From: Thermoleophilia bacterium
GTDB taxonomy: Bacteria; Actinomycetota; Thermoleophilia; Gaiellales; Gaiellaceae
Assembly (NCBI GenBank): GCA_016844515.1
Contig: JAERMP010000001.1
Location: forward strand, 1-47,903
Direction of reading: 5' to 3'
DNA length: 47,903 nt
Made by a program: the position numbers and the translations under genes. The notes beneath the pieces were generated by a model that saw nothing but the letters and a program-made list of their open reading frames with translations, was not told where the DNA came from and ran no database searches. Below are positions 1-8,084 of this stretch, piece by piece (the stretch's first letter is position 1; each line of letters opens with the position of its first letter).

Positions 1-751
1 TGTCGACGTCGTCGACCTCAACGACAACCCCCGGGCCCGGGCCCGGATGAGCGGGCTGATCGCCTCGGCGACGATCGAGCGCGTCGTGGGCCTGGAGACG
101 ATCCCGCATCTCACACCGCGCGACTCGTCGATCGCGGGGCTCGAGTCGATGCTGCTCGGCGCGCACGCGGAGGGGATCCGGAACGTCCTCGCCGTGACCG
201 GTGACCCGCCCGAGGCGGGCGACTACCCGGGTGCGCGCGGGGTGTACGAGGTGGATTCGATCGGGCTCTCCCAGATCATCAGCCGGATGAACGCGGGGGA
301 GGACTACAACGGCCGCGAGATCGATGCGCCGACCTCGTTCTTCCTCGGTGTGGCCGTCAACCCGGCGGCAGACGACCTTGACTACGAGATCGAGCGCTTT
401 CAGAAGAAGCTCGAGGCGGGAGCACGGTTCGCGATGACTCAGGTGCTCTTCGACCTCTCGTACCTGGACGAGTTCCTACGTCGGCTCGGTGGCTCGTGCC
501 CGATTCCGCTCCTCGTAGGGATCTTCTACGTCCGCAGCTACTCACTGGCGCTCCGGCTCCACAACGAGGTGCCGGGGATCGTCGTGCCCGACCACGTCCA
601 AGCGCGGCTACGAGACGCCGGGGCGAACGCCGCGGAAACCGGCCTCGCGCTTGCCCGCGAGCTGCTCGAGGCGTCGCGCGAGCGCGCCGCCGGCGTCTAC
701 GTCATCCCGCCCTTCCGGCAGCCGCACGCCGCGCTCGATCTGTTCGCGTAG
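1..751 (+). CDS. Methylenetetrahydrofolate reductase-type domain, 5'-truncated by window edge (probable homocysteine methyltransferase/MTHFR bifunctional protein)
   Basis: The open frame runs in from the window edge (reading from base 2), so this is the C-terminal part of a longer gene; the ATG at 47 is internal. The motifs are those of the flavin TIM barrel that reduces 5,10-methylenetetrahydrofolate to 5-methyltetrahydrofolate: HLTPRDSSIAGLESMLLGAH, NVLAVTGDPP, a long FFLGVAVNP strand, EAGARFAMTQVLFD and the PLLVGIF strand. The opening DLNDNPRARARMSGL is typical of bifunctional YitJ-like proteins, in which an N-terminal homocysteine S-methyltransferase domain precedes the reductase barrel; that N-terminal domain lies outside the window, so bifunctionality is inferred. 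The product is cytosolic and serves methionine and one-carbon metabolism. The gene is convergent with the protease gene, with a hairpin terminator between them. Confidence 0.85.
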   Translation, partial: VDVVDLNDNPRARARMSGLIASATIERVVGLETIPHLTPRDSSIAGLESMLLGAHAEGIRNVLAVTGDPPEAGDYPGARGVYEVDSIGLSQIISRMNAGEDYNGREIDAPTSFFLGVAVNPAADDLDYEIERFQKKLEAGARFAMTQVLFDLSYLDEFLRRLGGSCPIPLLVGIFYVRSYSLALRLHNEVPGIVVPDHVQARLRDAGANAAETGLALARELLEASRERAAGVYVIPPFRQPHAALDLFA

Positions 752-762
752 GCGCCCCGTTC

Positions 763-786
763 GGGGTCTGGCTTAAGCCAGACCCC
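763..786. terminator. Bidirectional intrinsic terminator, perfect 24-base palindrome
   Basis: Twelve bases (763-774) are followed directly by their exact reverse complement (775-786), centred on TTAA. It fills most of the 45-base gap between two convergent genes, as expected of a shared terminator. There is no clear U-tract on either side. I saw no second copy in this window. Confidence 0.7.
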
Positions 787-796
787 GTGCACTGGT

Positions 797-1930
797 TCAC
801 CGGGCGCAGTCGGTCGCGGCCACGGGTCGCGACCCGACCTGCGCGAGCGTCTTCCGGACGAGCTCAGCGGGAATTCCGTATCCCCCACGCTCCCCTGGGC
901 GCCGGGCGAACACGGTCGTTCGCACGCGCCCCTGCGCGTCGATGCCGGGACCGCCCGAGCTCCCGGGCTCGACGAGGCCGCGGAGCGTCGTCACCTGGCG
1001 GCTGACCGGCCCGCTGTCGTAGGCGTCGCGGCTCAGGACCTTCCGCGTCCCGCCGAGCCGTCCCGGCGTCCGCGTGAGCGGGCCGTTCCTCGGATACCCG
1101 ACGAGTGCGACCGGTGTGCCCCGGTCGGGCTCGACCAGGACGAGAGGGCGACCACGCAGGCCGGGAACCCGCAGCACCGCAAGATCGTTGGTCACGTCGA
1201 ACCCAACCACCGTCGCCGTGTACGCGCGACCGTCGGGAAGATCGACCCGTGGCTGCGCGATGCCGGCGACGACGTGCGCGTTCGTCACGACCAGGCCGGG
1301 CTGCGCAATCCAACCCGAGCCCTCGATCCCGAGCCCGCACGCGATCCCGGTGACGCGGACGACGCTCTTCGAAGCACGGATCACATCCGGATCCTTGGCA
1401 AGCGCAGCGTCCGGGGGAGGAACGATCGCCGGCGGGCCGAGGAACACCCCGATCGGATCGACGCGCTCCAAGGTCTCGATCAGGCGCTCAGGCGGGAACT
1501 CGTCGTTGATGCGCGACAGGATTGCCGAGCGCTGCACCTCGCGTCGCAGGTCGGACTGGCCGGGCAGATACAGGAGCACCGCGCCTACCGCCCAGCACAG
1601 GAGAACGCCCGCCGCGAATCCGAGCACGAGCCCTGCGATCGAGTCGAGCAGGCGGATGCCGGGAATCACGCCGAGGCTCGTCCGCAGCACGCCTGCGAGC
1701 ATCCCCGCGAGACCTCGCATGAGCGAGCCGAGGAGAATCGCGGAGCCCAGCGCGACGAGCGGGACATAAGGGGAGGCATCGCGAAGGAGCTCGGGGGCAA
1801 GGCGCGCACCGAGGTAAGCCCCGAGCGCAAACCCGGCGAGTGAGAAGGCGCCGCGAAGGAACCCGGTCGCGAGCCCATAGAGCGCAGAGACGGCGATGAC
1901 GGCGAGGACGACCCAGTCGGCGGTGGACAC
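797..1930 (-). CDS. MarP-like membrane serine protease (CvpA-type membrane domain plus trypsin-like protease)
   Basis: A 377-residue protein. Residues ~1-150 are a CvpA/colicin-V-type membrane domain with about four hydrophobic helices (starting WVVLAVIAVSALYGLATGFL). Residues ~180-370 are a trypsin-like protease facing outward, with the triad visible as His in VVTNAHVV, Asp in DVTNDLAVLRV and Ser in GSSGGPGID. The same architecture is found in mycobacterial MarP (Rv3671c), which supports acid and oxidative-stress resistance by processing a periplasmic peptidoglycan hydrolase; the substrate here is unknown. Cys197 in IACGLG near the active site resembles the redox-sensitive cysteines of MarP, but only structure would show that. 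It starts at ATG 1930, divergent from tRNA-Asp with about 60 bases between. Confidence 0.85.
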   Translation of the reverse strand: MSTADWVVLAVIAVSALYGLATGFLRGAFSLAGFALGAYLGARLAPELLRDASPYVPLVALGSAILLGSLMRGLAGMLAGVLRTSLGVIPGIRLLDSIAGLVLGFAAGVLLCWAVGAVLLYLPGQSDLRREVQRSAILSRINDEFPPERLIETLERVDPIGVFLGPPAIVPPPDAALAKDPDVIRASKSVVRVTGIACGLGIEGSGWIAQPGLVVTNAHVVAGIAQPRVDLPDGRAYTATVVGFDVTNDLAVLRVPGLRGRPLVLVEPDRGTPVALVGYPRNGPLTRTPGRLGGTRKVLSRDAYDSGPVSRQVTTLRGLVEPGSSGGPGIDAQGRVRTTVFARRPGERGGYGIPAELVRKTLAQVGSRPVAATDCAR

Positions 1931-1993
1931 GTTCCGTGAGGCTACGTCCCGCGTGCTCCGATCCCTGCCGCCCGGCTACACTTCCGCGGCCTA

Positions 1994-2067
<74 letters not shown>

Positions 2068-2356
2068 TCTTTTAAAGTGCCTGCAAATAGGCACTTGCCG
2101 TTGTCCCCTCAGATGCGAGCGAGGCCGCTTGTGGCCCAATCATGGCCCGTCGCCCAAACGGCAAAATACCTGCAAAATGGCGCTTTCGCACAGAGGCTTG
2201 TGAGCCGGTCGCACGAACGAAAACAGTTCACGCCCTGTCTCCGAAGGGAGCTGCTAGGTCACATGATTCCGGCGAGCACCCGCAGCGTGCGCGGGACGGC
2301 CGCCTTGACATCGCCGTCTACTCCTGCACCGCTAGGAGCTGGCCCGGGCCAGACGC
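2068..2356 (+). other. Post-tRNA intergenic region with hairpin and putative integrase arm-type repeats
   Basis: No convincing gene. A 7-bp perfect stem (AAGTGCC 2075-2081 / GGCACTT 2090-2096) around an 8-base loop may end tRNA transcription. The loop lies within CCTGCAAATAGG, and CCTGCAAAAT recurs at about 2168. Near-identical CCTGCAAAT words occur just upstream of tRNA fragments at 7475 and 9209. GTGGCCCAATCATGGCCCGT (2131-2150), two TGGCCC words about one helical turn apart, also recurs near those fragments (7396, 9130). I infer the remains of an attachment region; short open frames here are not gene-like. Confidence 0.5.
2339..2352 (-). terminator. Possible weak terminator after the response regulator
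   Basis: A 14-base palindrome (CTGGCCCGGGCCAG) begins four bases after the TAG stop of the regulator gene. It could fold into a short hairpin with a CCGG loop. There is no U-tract, so termination is only a guess. Confidence 0.3.
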
Positions 2357-2992
2357 CTAAACGAGCCGGTGCTGTGTCGCCCACTGCGCGAGCTCGTGCC
2401 TCGTCGAGAGCTGGAGCTTGCGCAGGACGTTCGAGACGTGGCTCTCGACGGTCTTCACCGACAGGTGCAGCCGCGCCGCGATCTCCTTGTACATGTAGCC
2501 GCGCGCGATCAGCTGCAGCACCTCGCGCTCGCGCGGGGTCAGCTCGTTCAGCTCGGCGTCGCCACCGACGCGTTCGCCGGCGCGGAAGGCGTCGAGCACG
2601 AAGCCCGCAAGACGCGGCGAGAACACGGCGTCGCCGGCTGTCACGCGCACGATGGCTTCTGCCAGCTCTTCGCCGGAGATCGTCTTCGTCACGTAGCCGC
2701 GCGCGCCCGCGCGGATCACGCTGATCACGTCCTCGGCTGCGTCCGACACCGAGAGCGCCAGGAAGCGAACGCCGGGGCGCTCGGGCGCGACGGCGTTGAT
2801 GACCGCGTCGCCGCTGCCGTCCGGCAGGTGCACGTCGAGGAGAACCACATCCGGGTCGAGCTCCTTGATCAGCGGCACCGCGTCGGCCACGCTTCCCGCC
2901 TCGCCGACGACGTCGACCACATCTCCGATCTCCGCCCGGATGCCGGCGAGAAAGAGCGCATGGTCGTCGACCAGGACGACGCGCGGCTTCAC
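2357..2992 (-). CDS. NarL/LuxR-family response regulator (LiaR-like)
   Basis: 211 residues from a GTG start at 2992 that overlaps the kinase stop (GTGA), so translation is probably coupled. The receiver domain (~1-120) has the acidic pair Asp9-Asp10, phospho-acceptor Asp53 in VVLLDVHLPDG, and the late Lys of GYVTKTI. The C-terminal LuxR helix-turn-helix (~150-205) reads LTPREREVLQLIARGYMYKE and VKTVESHVSNVLRKL. It should bind DNA when phosphorylated by the adjacent kinase. It is the last gene of the run MMPL exporter, PspC/LiaF-like protein, kinase, regulator. The neighbouring LiaF-like protein suggests an envelope-stress role of LiaFSR type; the target promoter is not identified. Confidence 0.9.
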   Translation of the reverse strand: MKPRVVLVDDHALFLAGIRAEIGDVVDVVGEAGSVADAVPLIKELDPDVVLLDVHLPDGSGDAVINAVAPERPGVRFLALSVSDAAEDVISVIRAGARGYVTKTISGEELAEAIVRVTAGDAVFSPRLAGFVLDAFRAGERVGGDAELNELTPREREVLQLIARGYMYKEIAARLHLSVKTVESHVSNVLRKLQLSTRHELAQWATQHRLV

Positions 2993-4062
2993 GACTGCCC
3001 CCGCGGCAGACGCAGCTCGACCTCGGTTCCCTCGCCCGGCGCGCTGACGATCGTCGCTCGCCCTCCGGCGCGCTGGAGTCGACCTTCGATCGACTCGCTG
3101 AGACCACGCCTGTCGGCGGGCACGGCCGAGCGGTCGAAGCCCGAGCCACGGTCGCGGACGAAGACGGCCACGGTGTCGTCGGCCACCTCGGCGTAGACAT
3201 CGATCTCCCCGGTCCCCGCGAACTTCGCTGCGTTCGCCATCGCCTCGCGCGCAGCGAGCACGAGCGCTGCCAGGGGGTCGTCGACCGGACAGTCTCCGGC
3301 ACTCGCAAGCTCGACGCGAACGCCGTGGATCTCCTCGATGTCGGCCGCCGCGGCCGATAGCGCGGCACCCAGCGACGCGCCGTCGTCTCCGAGCGGCCGG
3401 TCGCCGTAGAGCCAGCCGCGGAGCTCGCGCTCCTGTCGCCGGACGAGCGCTGCGACCCGTTGCGGCTCCTGCGCATGCCGCTGGACCAGCGCGAGCGTCT
3501 GGAGGACCGAGTCGTGCACTCTCGCTGCCATCTCCGATCGTTCGTCGCTCCGGACCCGGGCCGCCCGTTCGGCGTCGCGATCGAGTGCGAGCTGCCAGAG
3601 CCAGGGGCCGACGATCAAGAGCAGCGCGCCGAGCACGGCCCCCGGCGCGAGCACCGTCGGCGTGCCGCCGGGGAGCACCAGCGCCGCGCCGACCGCCGCA
3701 AGCAGGAGACCGCCGTACGACACGGGAGCGTGAGGGCGAAAGCTGCCGCCGCGCCGCAATGCGAGCGCGAGCCCGCCGGCGACCAAGGCGATCCCCCAGA
3801 CGCCGCTGTCCGAGAAGCCGAGGGCGGAGAGGAGCAGCAAGCCGGCGAAGAGGGCGAGCAGCGTCGCCCCCCACCGGTGCTCGACCTTCGCATAGGCCCA
3901 CAGGGTGAGATAGAGGAACACGCCCACGCCGCCCGCGAGCGCCAGCACCGCGAAGACGAGGCGGACGAGGGTGGCGTCGACCCCGAGGGCTTGCGCGATC
4001 CCCGCGCACACCCCTCCGAGGACCCGGCCCTCGGAGCTCAGCGCGAGCCTGGGCAGCACCAT
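2989..4062 (-). CDS. Sensor histidine kinase with N-terminal PspC domain (LiaS/NarX-type)
   Basis: 357 residues from ATG 4062, seven bases after the upstream stop. Residues ~1-60 are a PspC domain (EGRVLGGVCAGIAQALGV then a membrane helix). About four more hydrophobic segments follow to ~160. The HisKA_3 box has His183 in MAARVHDSVLQTL. The HATPase region contains AAREAMANAAKF (N box) and FVRDRGSGFD (G box). No large extracytoplasmic loop is visible, so sensing is probably intramembrane or through a partner, fitting the PspC/LiaF-like protein encoded just upstream. The C-terminus overlaps the regulator start by four bases. The much longer open frame upstream of ATG 4062 is a shadow of the neighbouring gene. 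Confidence 0.9.
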   Translation of the reverse strand: MVLPRLALSSEGRVLGGVCAGIAQALGVDATLVRLVFAVLALAGGVGVFLYLTLWAYAKVEHRWGATLLALFAGLLLLSALGFSDSGVWGIALVAGGLALALRRGGSFRPHAPVSYGGLLLAAVGAALVLPGGTPTVLAPGAVLGALLLIVGPWLWQLALDRDAERAARVRSDERSEMAARVHDSVLQTLALVQRHAQEPQRVAALVRRQERELRGWLYGDRPLGDDGASLGAALSAAAADIEEIHGVRVELASAGDCPVDDPLAALVLAAREAMANAAKFAGTGEIDVYAEVADDTVAVFVRDRGSGFDRSAVPADRRGLSESIEGRLQRAGGRATIVSAPGEGTEVELRLPRGQS

Positions 4063-4069
4063 TCGCGGC

Positions 4070-4978
4070 TTATCGTACGGCTCGAGTGATCTGCACGACT
4101 CCAAGGCCCACGTGGGCGTCGAGCACGAGCACGCGCGCGCCGGTCTCGTCGAGCTGTGCCTCCGCCTGATGGCCGTCGACGGTCTCTCCGAGCAGGTCGA
4201 TCTCGCCGAGCTGCGCTTCGGCACGCACGCGGAGGGCGACATCGTCGGGGACGAGCACGCGCAGCTCGCCCACGTCGACCTCCACGTCCACGTGGGTCTC
4301 GCCGACGGGCAGGGCGAGCGAGCGCAGATCGAGGCGGAGATCCCCGATCCCCAGCCGGTAGTCGCTGCGGAGCTCTTCGACGCTGCCGACCACATGGGAG
4401 CGCTCGCCGACACCGCGGCCGAGGTGCACGTCGAAGACAGCGGTGAAGACCGCCGCGAGGATCAGCAGCAGGGTCACGATCGCGGCGAGCGTGATTCCGA
4501 GCCGGCGAAACAGGCGGCGCATGCGGCGCGAGTCCTCCGCGGCGAGCACCGACGCTTCGGGCGCGCCTTTTCCCGCCACGCCGAACCGCGTGATCCAGAG
4601 GATCACGGCTCCGGCGACGAGCAGGAACACCCACGCGTCGCCGCGGGGCCAGAGCGACACGGTTGAGAGCAGCATCGCCCCGCCGGCCGCGACGAGTCCG
4701 AGGCCGATCACCGGCCAGGGGCGGTCGCGACGGTCGCGCAGCGCGGCGGTGACGATCGAGTCCTCCTTGCCCTCGTCGGGCATGACGAGGGCCGCCGCGA
4801 GATAGATCAGGATGCCGGCCCCACCCAGCAGGGTGAGGACGACGAACGCGACGCGGAAGACCGCGGGGTGGATCTCGAAGTAACGGGCCAGCCCTCCAGA
4901 GACACCGGCGAGCATGCGGTCCGAGCGGCTGCGGTGGAGGAGCTTCATTTCGGGTGTGTCTGTGATGTGATCGCTCAT
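4070..4978 (-). CDS. PspC-domain / LiaF-like membrane protein
   Basis: 302 residues from ATG 4978 (ATGA overlap with the exporter stop; the ATG at codon 11 is an alternative). The N-terminal PspC domain is SDRMLAGVSGGLARYFEI followed by a helix. Three more hydrophobic segments lie at ~85-190. The soluble C-terminal ~100 residues are strand-rich with repeated short motifs (IGDLRLDLRSLALPVGET, VGELRVLVPDDVALRV), resembling the C-terminal domain of LiaF, the inhibitor that holds a LiaS-type kinase off until envelope damage. The order exporter, LiaF-like, PspC-kinase, LuxR regulator supports a LiaFSR-like circuit. Assignment to LiaF is by resemblance only; topology was not computed. Confidence 0.75.
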   Translation of the reverse strand: MSDHITDTPEMKLLHRSRSDRMLAGVSGGLARYFEIHPAVFRVAFVVLTLLGGAGILIYLAAALVMPDEGKEDSIVTAALRDRRDRPWPVIGLGLVAAGGAMLLSTVSLWPRGDAWVFLLVAGAVILWITRFGVAGKGAPEASVLAAEDSRRMRRLFRRLGITLAAIVTLLLILAAVFTAVFDVHLGRGVGERSHVVGSVEELRSDYRLGIGDLRLDLRSLALPVGETHVDVEVDVGELRVLVPDDVALRVRAEAQLGEIDLLGETVDGHQAEAQLDETGARVLVLDAHVGLGVVQITRAVR

Positions 4979-7179
4979 ATCGATTGCGTCTGCGGGGACA
5001 ACCGCTTGCGGTCGAGAGGCGGCAGCCACTGCAACCATGACGGTAGGTACCAGTTCCATTCGCCGAGCAGCTTCATCGTCGCCGGCAGGAGCACCGCCCG
5101 GACGATTGTGGCGTCGATGAGGATCGCCGCCGCGAGCCCAAAGCCGAACTGCTTCAAGCTGACCGTCGAGAGGGTGAGGAAGATCGAGAAGACGGCGACC
5201 ATCACGAACGCTGCAGCCGACACGACGCCGGCCGTCGCCTTGATCCCGTGTGCCACCGCCTCGTCCGTCGAGAGCCCGCGGTCGTAGGCCTCCCGCACGC
5301 GGCTCAGGATGAACACGTGGTAGTCCATGGAGAGCCCGAAGAGGACCACGAACAGGAAGAGCGGGAGCCCGGACAGGATCGCGCCTGTCGACTCGAAGCC
5401 GAGCAGGCTCTCGCCCCAGCCCCACTGGAAGACAGCGACGAGCAGCCCGTAGGCGGCCGCGACCGAGAGCAGGTTCAAGACCACGGCCTTCGCCGCGATC
5501 ACGACCGACCGGAACGCCACGAGCAGCAGCCCGAACGCGAGCACGAGCACGAAGCCCATCGCAAGCGGCACCCGCTCGGCCATGAGGGCCTTGAAGTCCT
5601 CAGACACCGCGGTCTGCCCGGTCACCGCCGCTTCGACTCCGGGAATCGACCCGACGGTCCCGGGGAGAACCTCGTCGCGGAGGGCGTCGAGCGCGCGCGA
5701 CGACGCCTCGTCCGTGCCGCTTCCCGCGAGCGGGATGGACACGATCGCGACGCGGCCGTTCGGGCTCGGCTGGACCGTGATCGGTTCGGCCATGAGGCCG
5801 GTGGCGACGGCCTCCTCCCGGAGTCGCGCGATCCCCTCCCGCACGGCGGGAGCCGCGACGTCCGCAGCTTCGATCGCGACGACCGCAGGTGTCGGCCCGC
5901 CCGGGAACGCCTCCTGGAGGCGATCGTAGGTCTGCATGATCGCGAGCGACCGGGGGAGATCGTCGAAACCTGCTTCCGCCGTCCTCATGAAGAGGGCAGG
6001 CACGGCGAGGACGACCAGCAGGCCGCCCGCGAGCGCGGCCGAGAGGACGGGCCGGCGCAGGACGCGGTCGAGGACGGCGCCCCAGACCCGGGAGTCGGTG
6101 TTCTGCCGACGCCGTGAGAGGAGCGGAATGCGCCCCTTCTCGACGCGGTCGCCGAGCCAGCCGAGCATCGCCGGCAGCACCGTGAGCGACCCAGCCACCG
6201 CGATTGCGACGACGAGGATCGCGCCGATCGCGACCGACGTCCAGATCGCCGCGCCGCCGAAGAACATGCCGGCGAGCGACGCGATCACGGTCAAGCCCGA
6301 GACCAGGATCGCCCGGCCGGACGTAGCCGCGGCAGCCTCGAGCGCCGCCGCCTCGCCCTTCCCGGCGGCGCGCTCCTCGCGCTCGCGCTTGAGGTAGAAG
6401 AGTGAGTAGTCCACGCCCACGGCGAGGCCGATGAGCAGGACGATGAAGTTCGCCGCCTCGTCCATTGGGAACACCTGACCGGGTACGGCGAGGAGGCCCA
6501 TCGCTGCGGCCACGGCCGAGAGCGCGACGAGCAGCGGGATGCCCGCCGCGACGATCGCGCCGAAGACGACGACGAGGATGCCCAAGGTGATCGGGAGCGC
6601 GGTGTACTCGGCACGGGTGAAGTCTTCGCCGACCGCCTCGTCGAGCGCCCTCTGCGCGCTCGCGCCGCCGAACTGCTCGACGCGGAACCCCGAGTGCTGC
6701 TCCTGCACCGCTTCCAGGGCTTCGAGCACGGGCTCGACGAGCGTCGGCGCCTGCTCGCCGGCGTCGGAGATCTCGAGCTGCACGAGCGCGGCGTGCCCGT
6801 CCTTCGAGACGAGCGTCGCACCGCTGGGATCGAGCGGCGAGACAACGTTCGACACGCCTTCCTTCTCCGAGACGGCCCGAACGACATCGGCGAGCACGAC
6901 CCGGAATGCCGGATCGCCCGCCGTGAGCGACTCGCTCGTGACGAGCACGGACTCGTCGGCGCTGTCGGCGAACCCGCCGCCCTCGATCAACTCCTGCGCG
7001 CGCTTCGACTCGCCGACACCCGTCGAGTCCGGGTCGAGCGTCTTCGTGCCGAATGCGGCGCCCACGACGACGGCGGCGATGACGAAGGCGAGCCAGCCGA
7101 AGATCGCCGTCTTGCGATGGCGGGCGCTCCAGCGACCGAGGCGGGCTGCAATGTTGGTGCTGTTCTCCAGAGGTGACAT
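4975..7179 (-). CDS. MMPL/RND-family transporter
   Basis: 734 residues, the normal length for an actinobacterial MMPL exporter. An N-terminal membrane helix (~25-45) is followed by a large outside loop, five helices, a second helix and loop, and five helices. The paired RND motifs are visible as LAVGVDYSLFYLKREREER in the first half and LFGLSMDYHVFILSRVREAY in the second; the Asp-Tyr pairs mark the proton relay. MMPL proteins move lipids, glycolipids or drugs across the cytoplasmic membrane using proton motive force; the cargo here is unknown. ATG 7179 is preceded by AGGAG at good spacing. It is the first gene of a four-gene unit with a LiaFSR-like system, suggesting a stress-induced envelope exporter. 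Confidence 0.88.
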   Translation of the reverse strand: MSPLENSTNIAARLGRWSARHRKTAIFGWLAFVIAAVVVGAAFGTKTLDPDSTGVGESKRAQELIEGGGFADSADESVLVTSESLTAGDPAFRVVLADVVRAVSEKEGVSNVVSPLDPSGATLVSKDGHAALVQLEISDAGEQAPTLVEPVLEALEAVQEQHSGFRVEQFGGASAQRALDEAVGEDFTRAEYTALPITLGILVVVFGAIVAAGIPLLVALSAVAAAMGLLAVPGQVFPMDEAANFIVLLIGLAVGVDYSLFYLKREREERAAGKGEAAALEAAAATSGRAILVSGLTVIASLAGMFFGGAAIWTSVAIGAILVVAIAVAGSLTVLPAMLGWLGDRVEKGRIPLLSRRRQNTDSRVWGAVLDRVLRRPVLSAALAGGLLVVLAVPALFMRTAEAGFDDLPRSLAIMQTYDRLQEAFPGGPTPAVVAIEAADVAAPAVREGIARLREEAVATGLMAEPITVQPSPNGRVAIVSIPLAGSGTDEASSRALDALRDEVLPGTVGSIPGVEAAVTGQTAVSEDFKALMAERVPLAMGFVLVLAFGLLLVAFRSVVIAAKAVVLNLLSVAAAYGLLVAVFQWGWGESLLGFESTGAILSGLPLFLFVVLFGLSMDYHVFILSRVREAYDRGLSTDEAVAHGIKATAGVVSAAAFVMVAVFSIFLTLSTVSLKQFGFGLAAAILIDATIVRAVLLPATMKLLGEWNWYLPSWLQWLPPLDRKRLSPQTQSI

Positions 7180-7669
7180 TCGGGATCTCCTGGTTGGCGA
7201 GTAGGTGACAGCGCCTAGGGTCGCCCACCCAGGTCGCGACGCCTATCCGGAATGACCCCGGTCGAACCCCGAGCTCGACCCTGAACCGGCCCGGACGACA
7301 CGGGGAGTCGTCCGACCCGTGGCGCTCTTGGCCCAAACGTCAATCGGCCGGCCGAGTCTTCTGCTCGTCGACGTTGTCTTCTATGACAAGTTTCCGTGGC
7401 CCACTCGAGGCCCAAACGTCGATTGACCGTTTCGCTCAACCATGCGGTGCCGGGCTGACTCGAGAGTCAAAAGACCTGCAAATGAGGCCGTTCAGAGGGG
7501 TTCGTCGCCTGGCGTCGTGGCGCCTGACTCGGTCTGTCACGCCGGAGGTCGCGGGTTCGAGTCCCGTCGCTCCCGTCTCGCTAAATCGCTGGAAAATAGG
7601 TGGTTTCGAGCCTGAGCGCACATCAACACGCTGTCACCCAGCGACCGGCCGCAAGCGAATTGCAAGCGT
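7180..7669 (+). other. 490-base intergenic region containing a tRNA-Asp fragment and repeated arm-type words
   Basis: No gene is supported. It holds the promoter side of the MMPL operon, two related words GGCCCAAACGTCAAT (~7330) and GGCCCAAACGTCGAT (~7409), and a TGGCCC direct repeat (GTGGCCCACTCGAGGCCC, from 7396). CCTGCAAATGAGG follows at 7475, then the tRNA-Asp 3' fragment at 7534. The minus-strand open frame reading GATGLEPATSGV is the familiar antisense translation of such fragments, not a gene. Confidence 0.5.
7534..7578 (+). repeat. tRNA-Asp 3'-half fragment, copy 1 (putative att remnant)
   Basis: All 45 bases match 2026-2070 of the tRNA-Asp locus, from the anticodon loop (CTGTCAC) through the T-arm and acceptor 3' strand to TCT beyond the discriminator. 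The 5' half of the tRNA is absent, so it is not a functional tRNA. Same orientation as the intact gene. Such a fragment is what a tyrosine-recombinase element leaves when it inserts into a tRNA 3' end and restores the tRNA at the other junction. Confidence 0.9.
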
Positions 7670-8065
7670 TTAACGGTCCCGGAGAGCCAGTACTGCACGT
7701 TCCAGGTCGTCGGAGATCACATCCGCAACGTAAGCGGTCCACGGATGCGGCGGCATCCCGCCGGTGTACGCGACGACGAGCTTCCCGAGGCCATGGGCGT
7801 ACCAGGCTTCCATCGCCGTCCCCTCGTCGGGAGACGTAAAGGCAGCGAGCACCGCATCGCAGGACTCGATCTCGGCGAGATCGCCTTCGACGATCTCCGC
7901 CTCCCTCCCCACCGTTCGGCCTCGAAAATCGCGCCGCATCGGGTCGACCGGTTCCCAGCCGAGCTGCCGAACGAGCGCTTCCGCACGCCGACGGTACTCC
8001 TCGGCGTAGGGCGGGCCAGCGAGGTACACCCGCCTCACACCGGCACCCGTGGGGGGACGTGTCAT
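7670..8065 (-). CDS. Nucleoside 2-deoxyribosyltransferase-like protein
   Basis: 131 residues. The N-terminus VRRVYLAGPPYAEEYRRRAEAL and the DEGTAMEAWYAHGLGKLVVAY stretch match the nucleoside 2-deoxyribosyltransferase fold: the first loop binds the nucleobase or sugar, and the Glu in GTAMEAW is the expected nucleophile that forms the deoxyribosyl-enzyme intermediate. A second typical stretch is CDAVLAAFTSPDEGT. Family members exchange bases on deoxynucleosides or hydrolyse modified nucleotides; the substrate cannot be read from sequence. It is divergent from queF with about 20 bases between starts, so the two may share a promoter region. A link to 7-deazaguanine metabolism is only suggested by position. 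Confidence 0.75.
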   Translation of the reverse strand: MTRPPTGAGVRRVYLAGPPYAEEYRRRAEALVRQLGWEPVDPMRRDFRGRTVGREAEIVEGDLAEIESCDAVLAAFTSPDEGTAMEAWYAHGLGKLVVAYTGGMPPHPWTAYVADVISDDLERAVLALRDR

Positions 8066-8084
8066 AGGGCCTACAGTACGTTCG

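Noticed and set aside
1074..1843. Long plus-strand open frames opposite the MarP-like gene
   Set aside because: Arg/Pro/Ser-rich composition without motifs; they mirror the real minus-strand gene, which has a full catalytic triad.
7436..7621. Minus-strand open frame containing GATGLEPATSGV
   Set aside because: It is the antisense reading of tRNA-Asp fragment copy 1; this peptide is a well-known artefact of tRNA ends annotated as protein.
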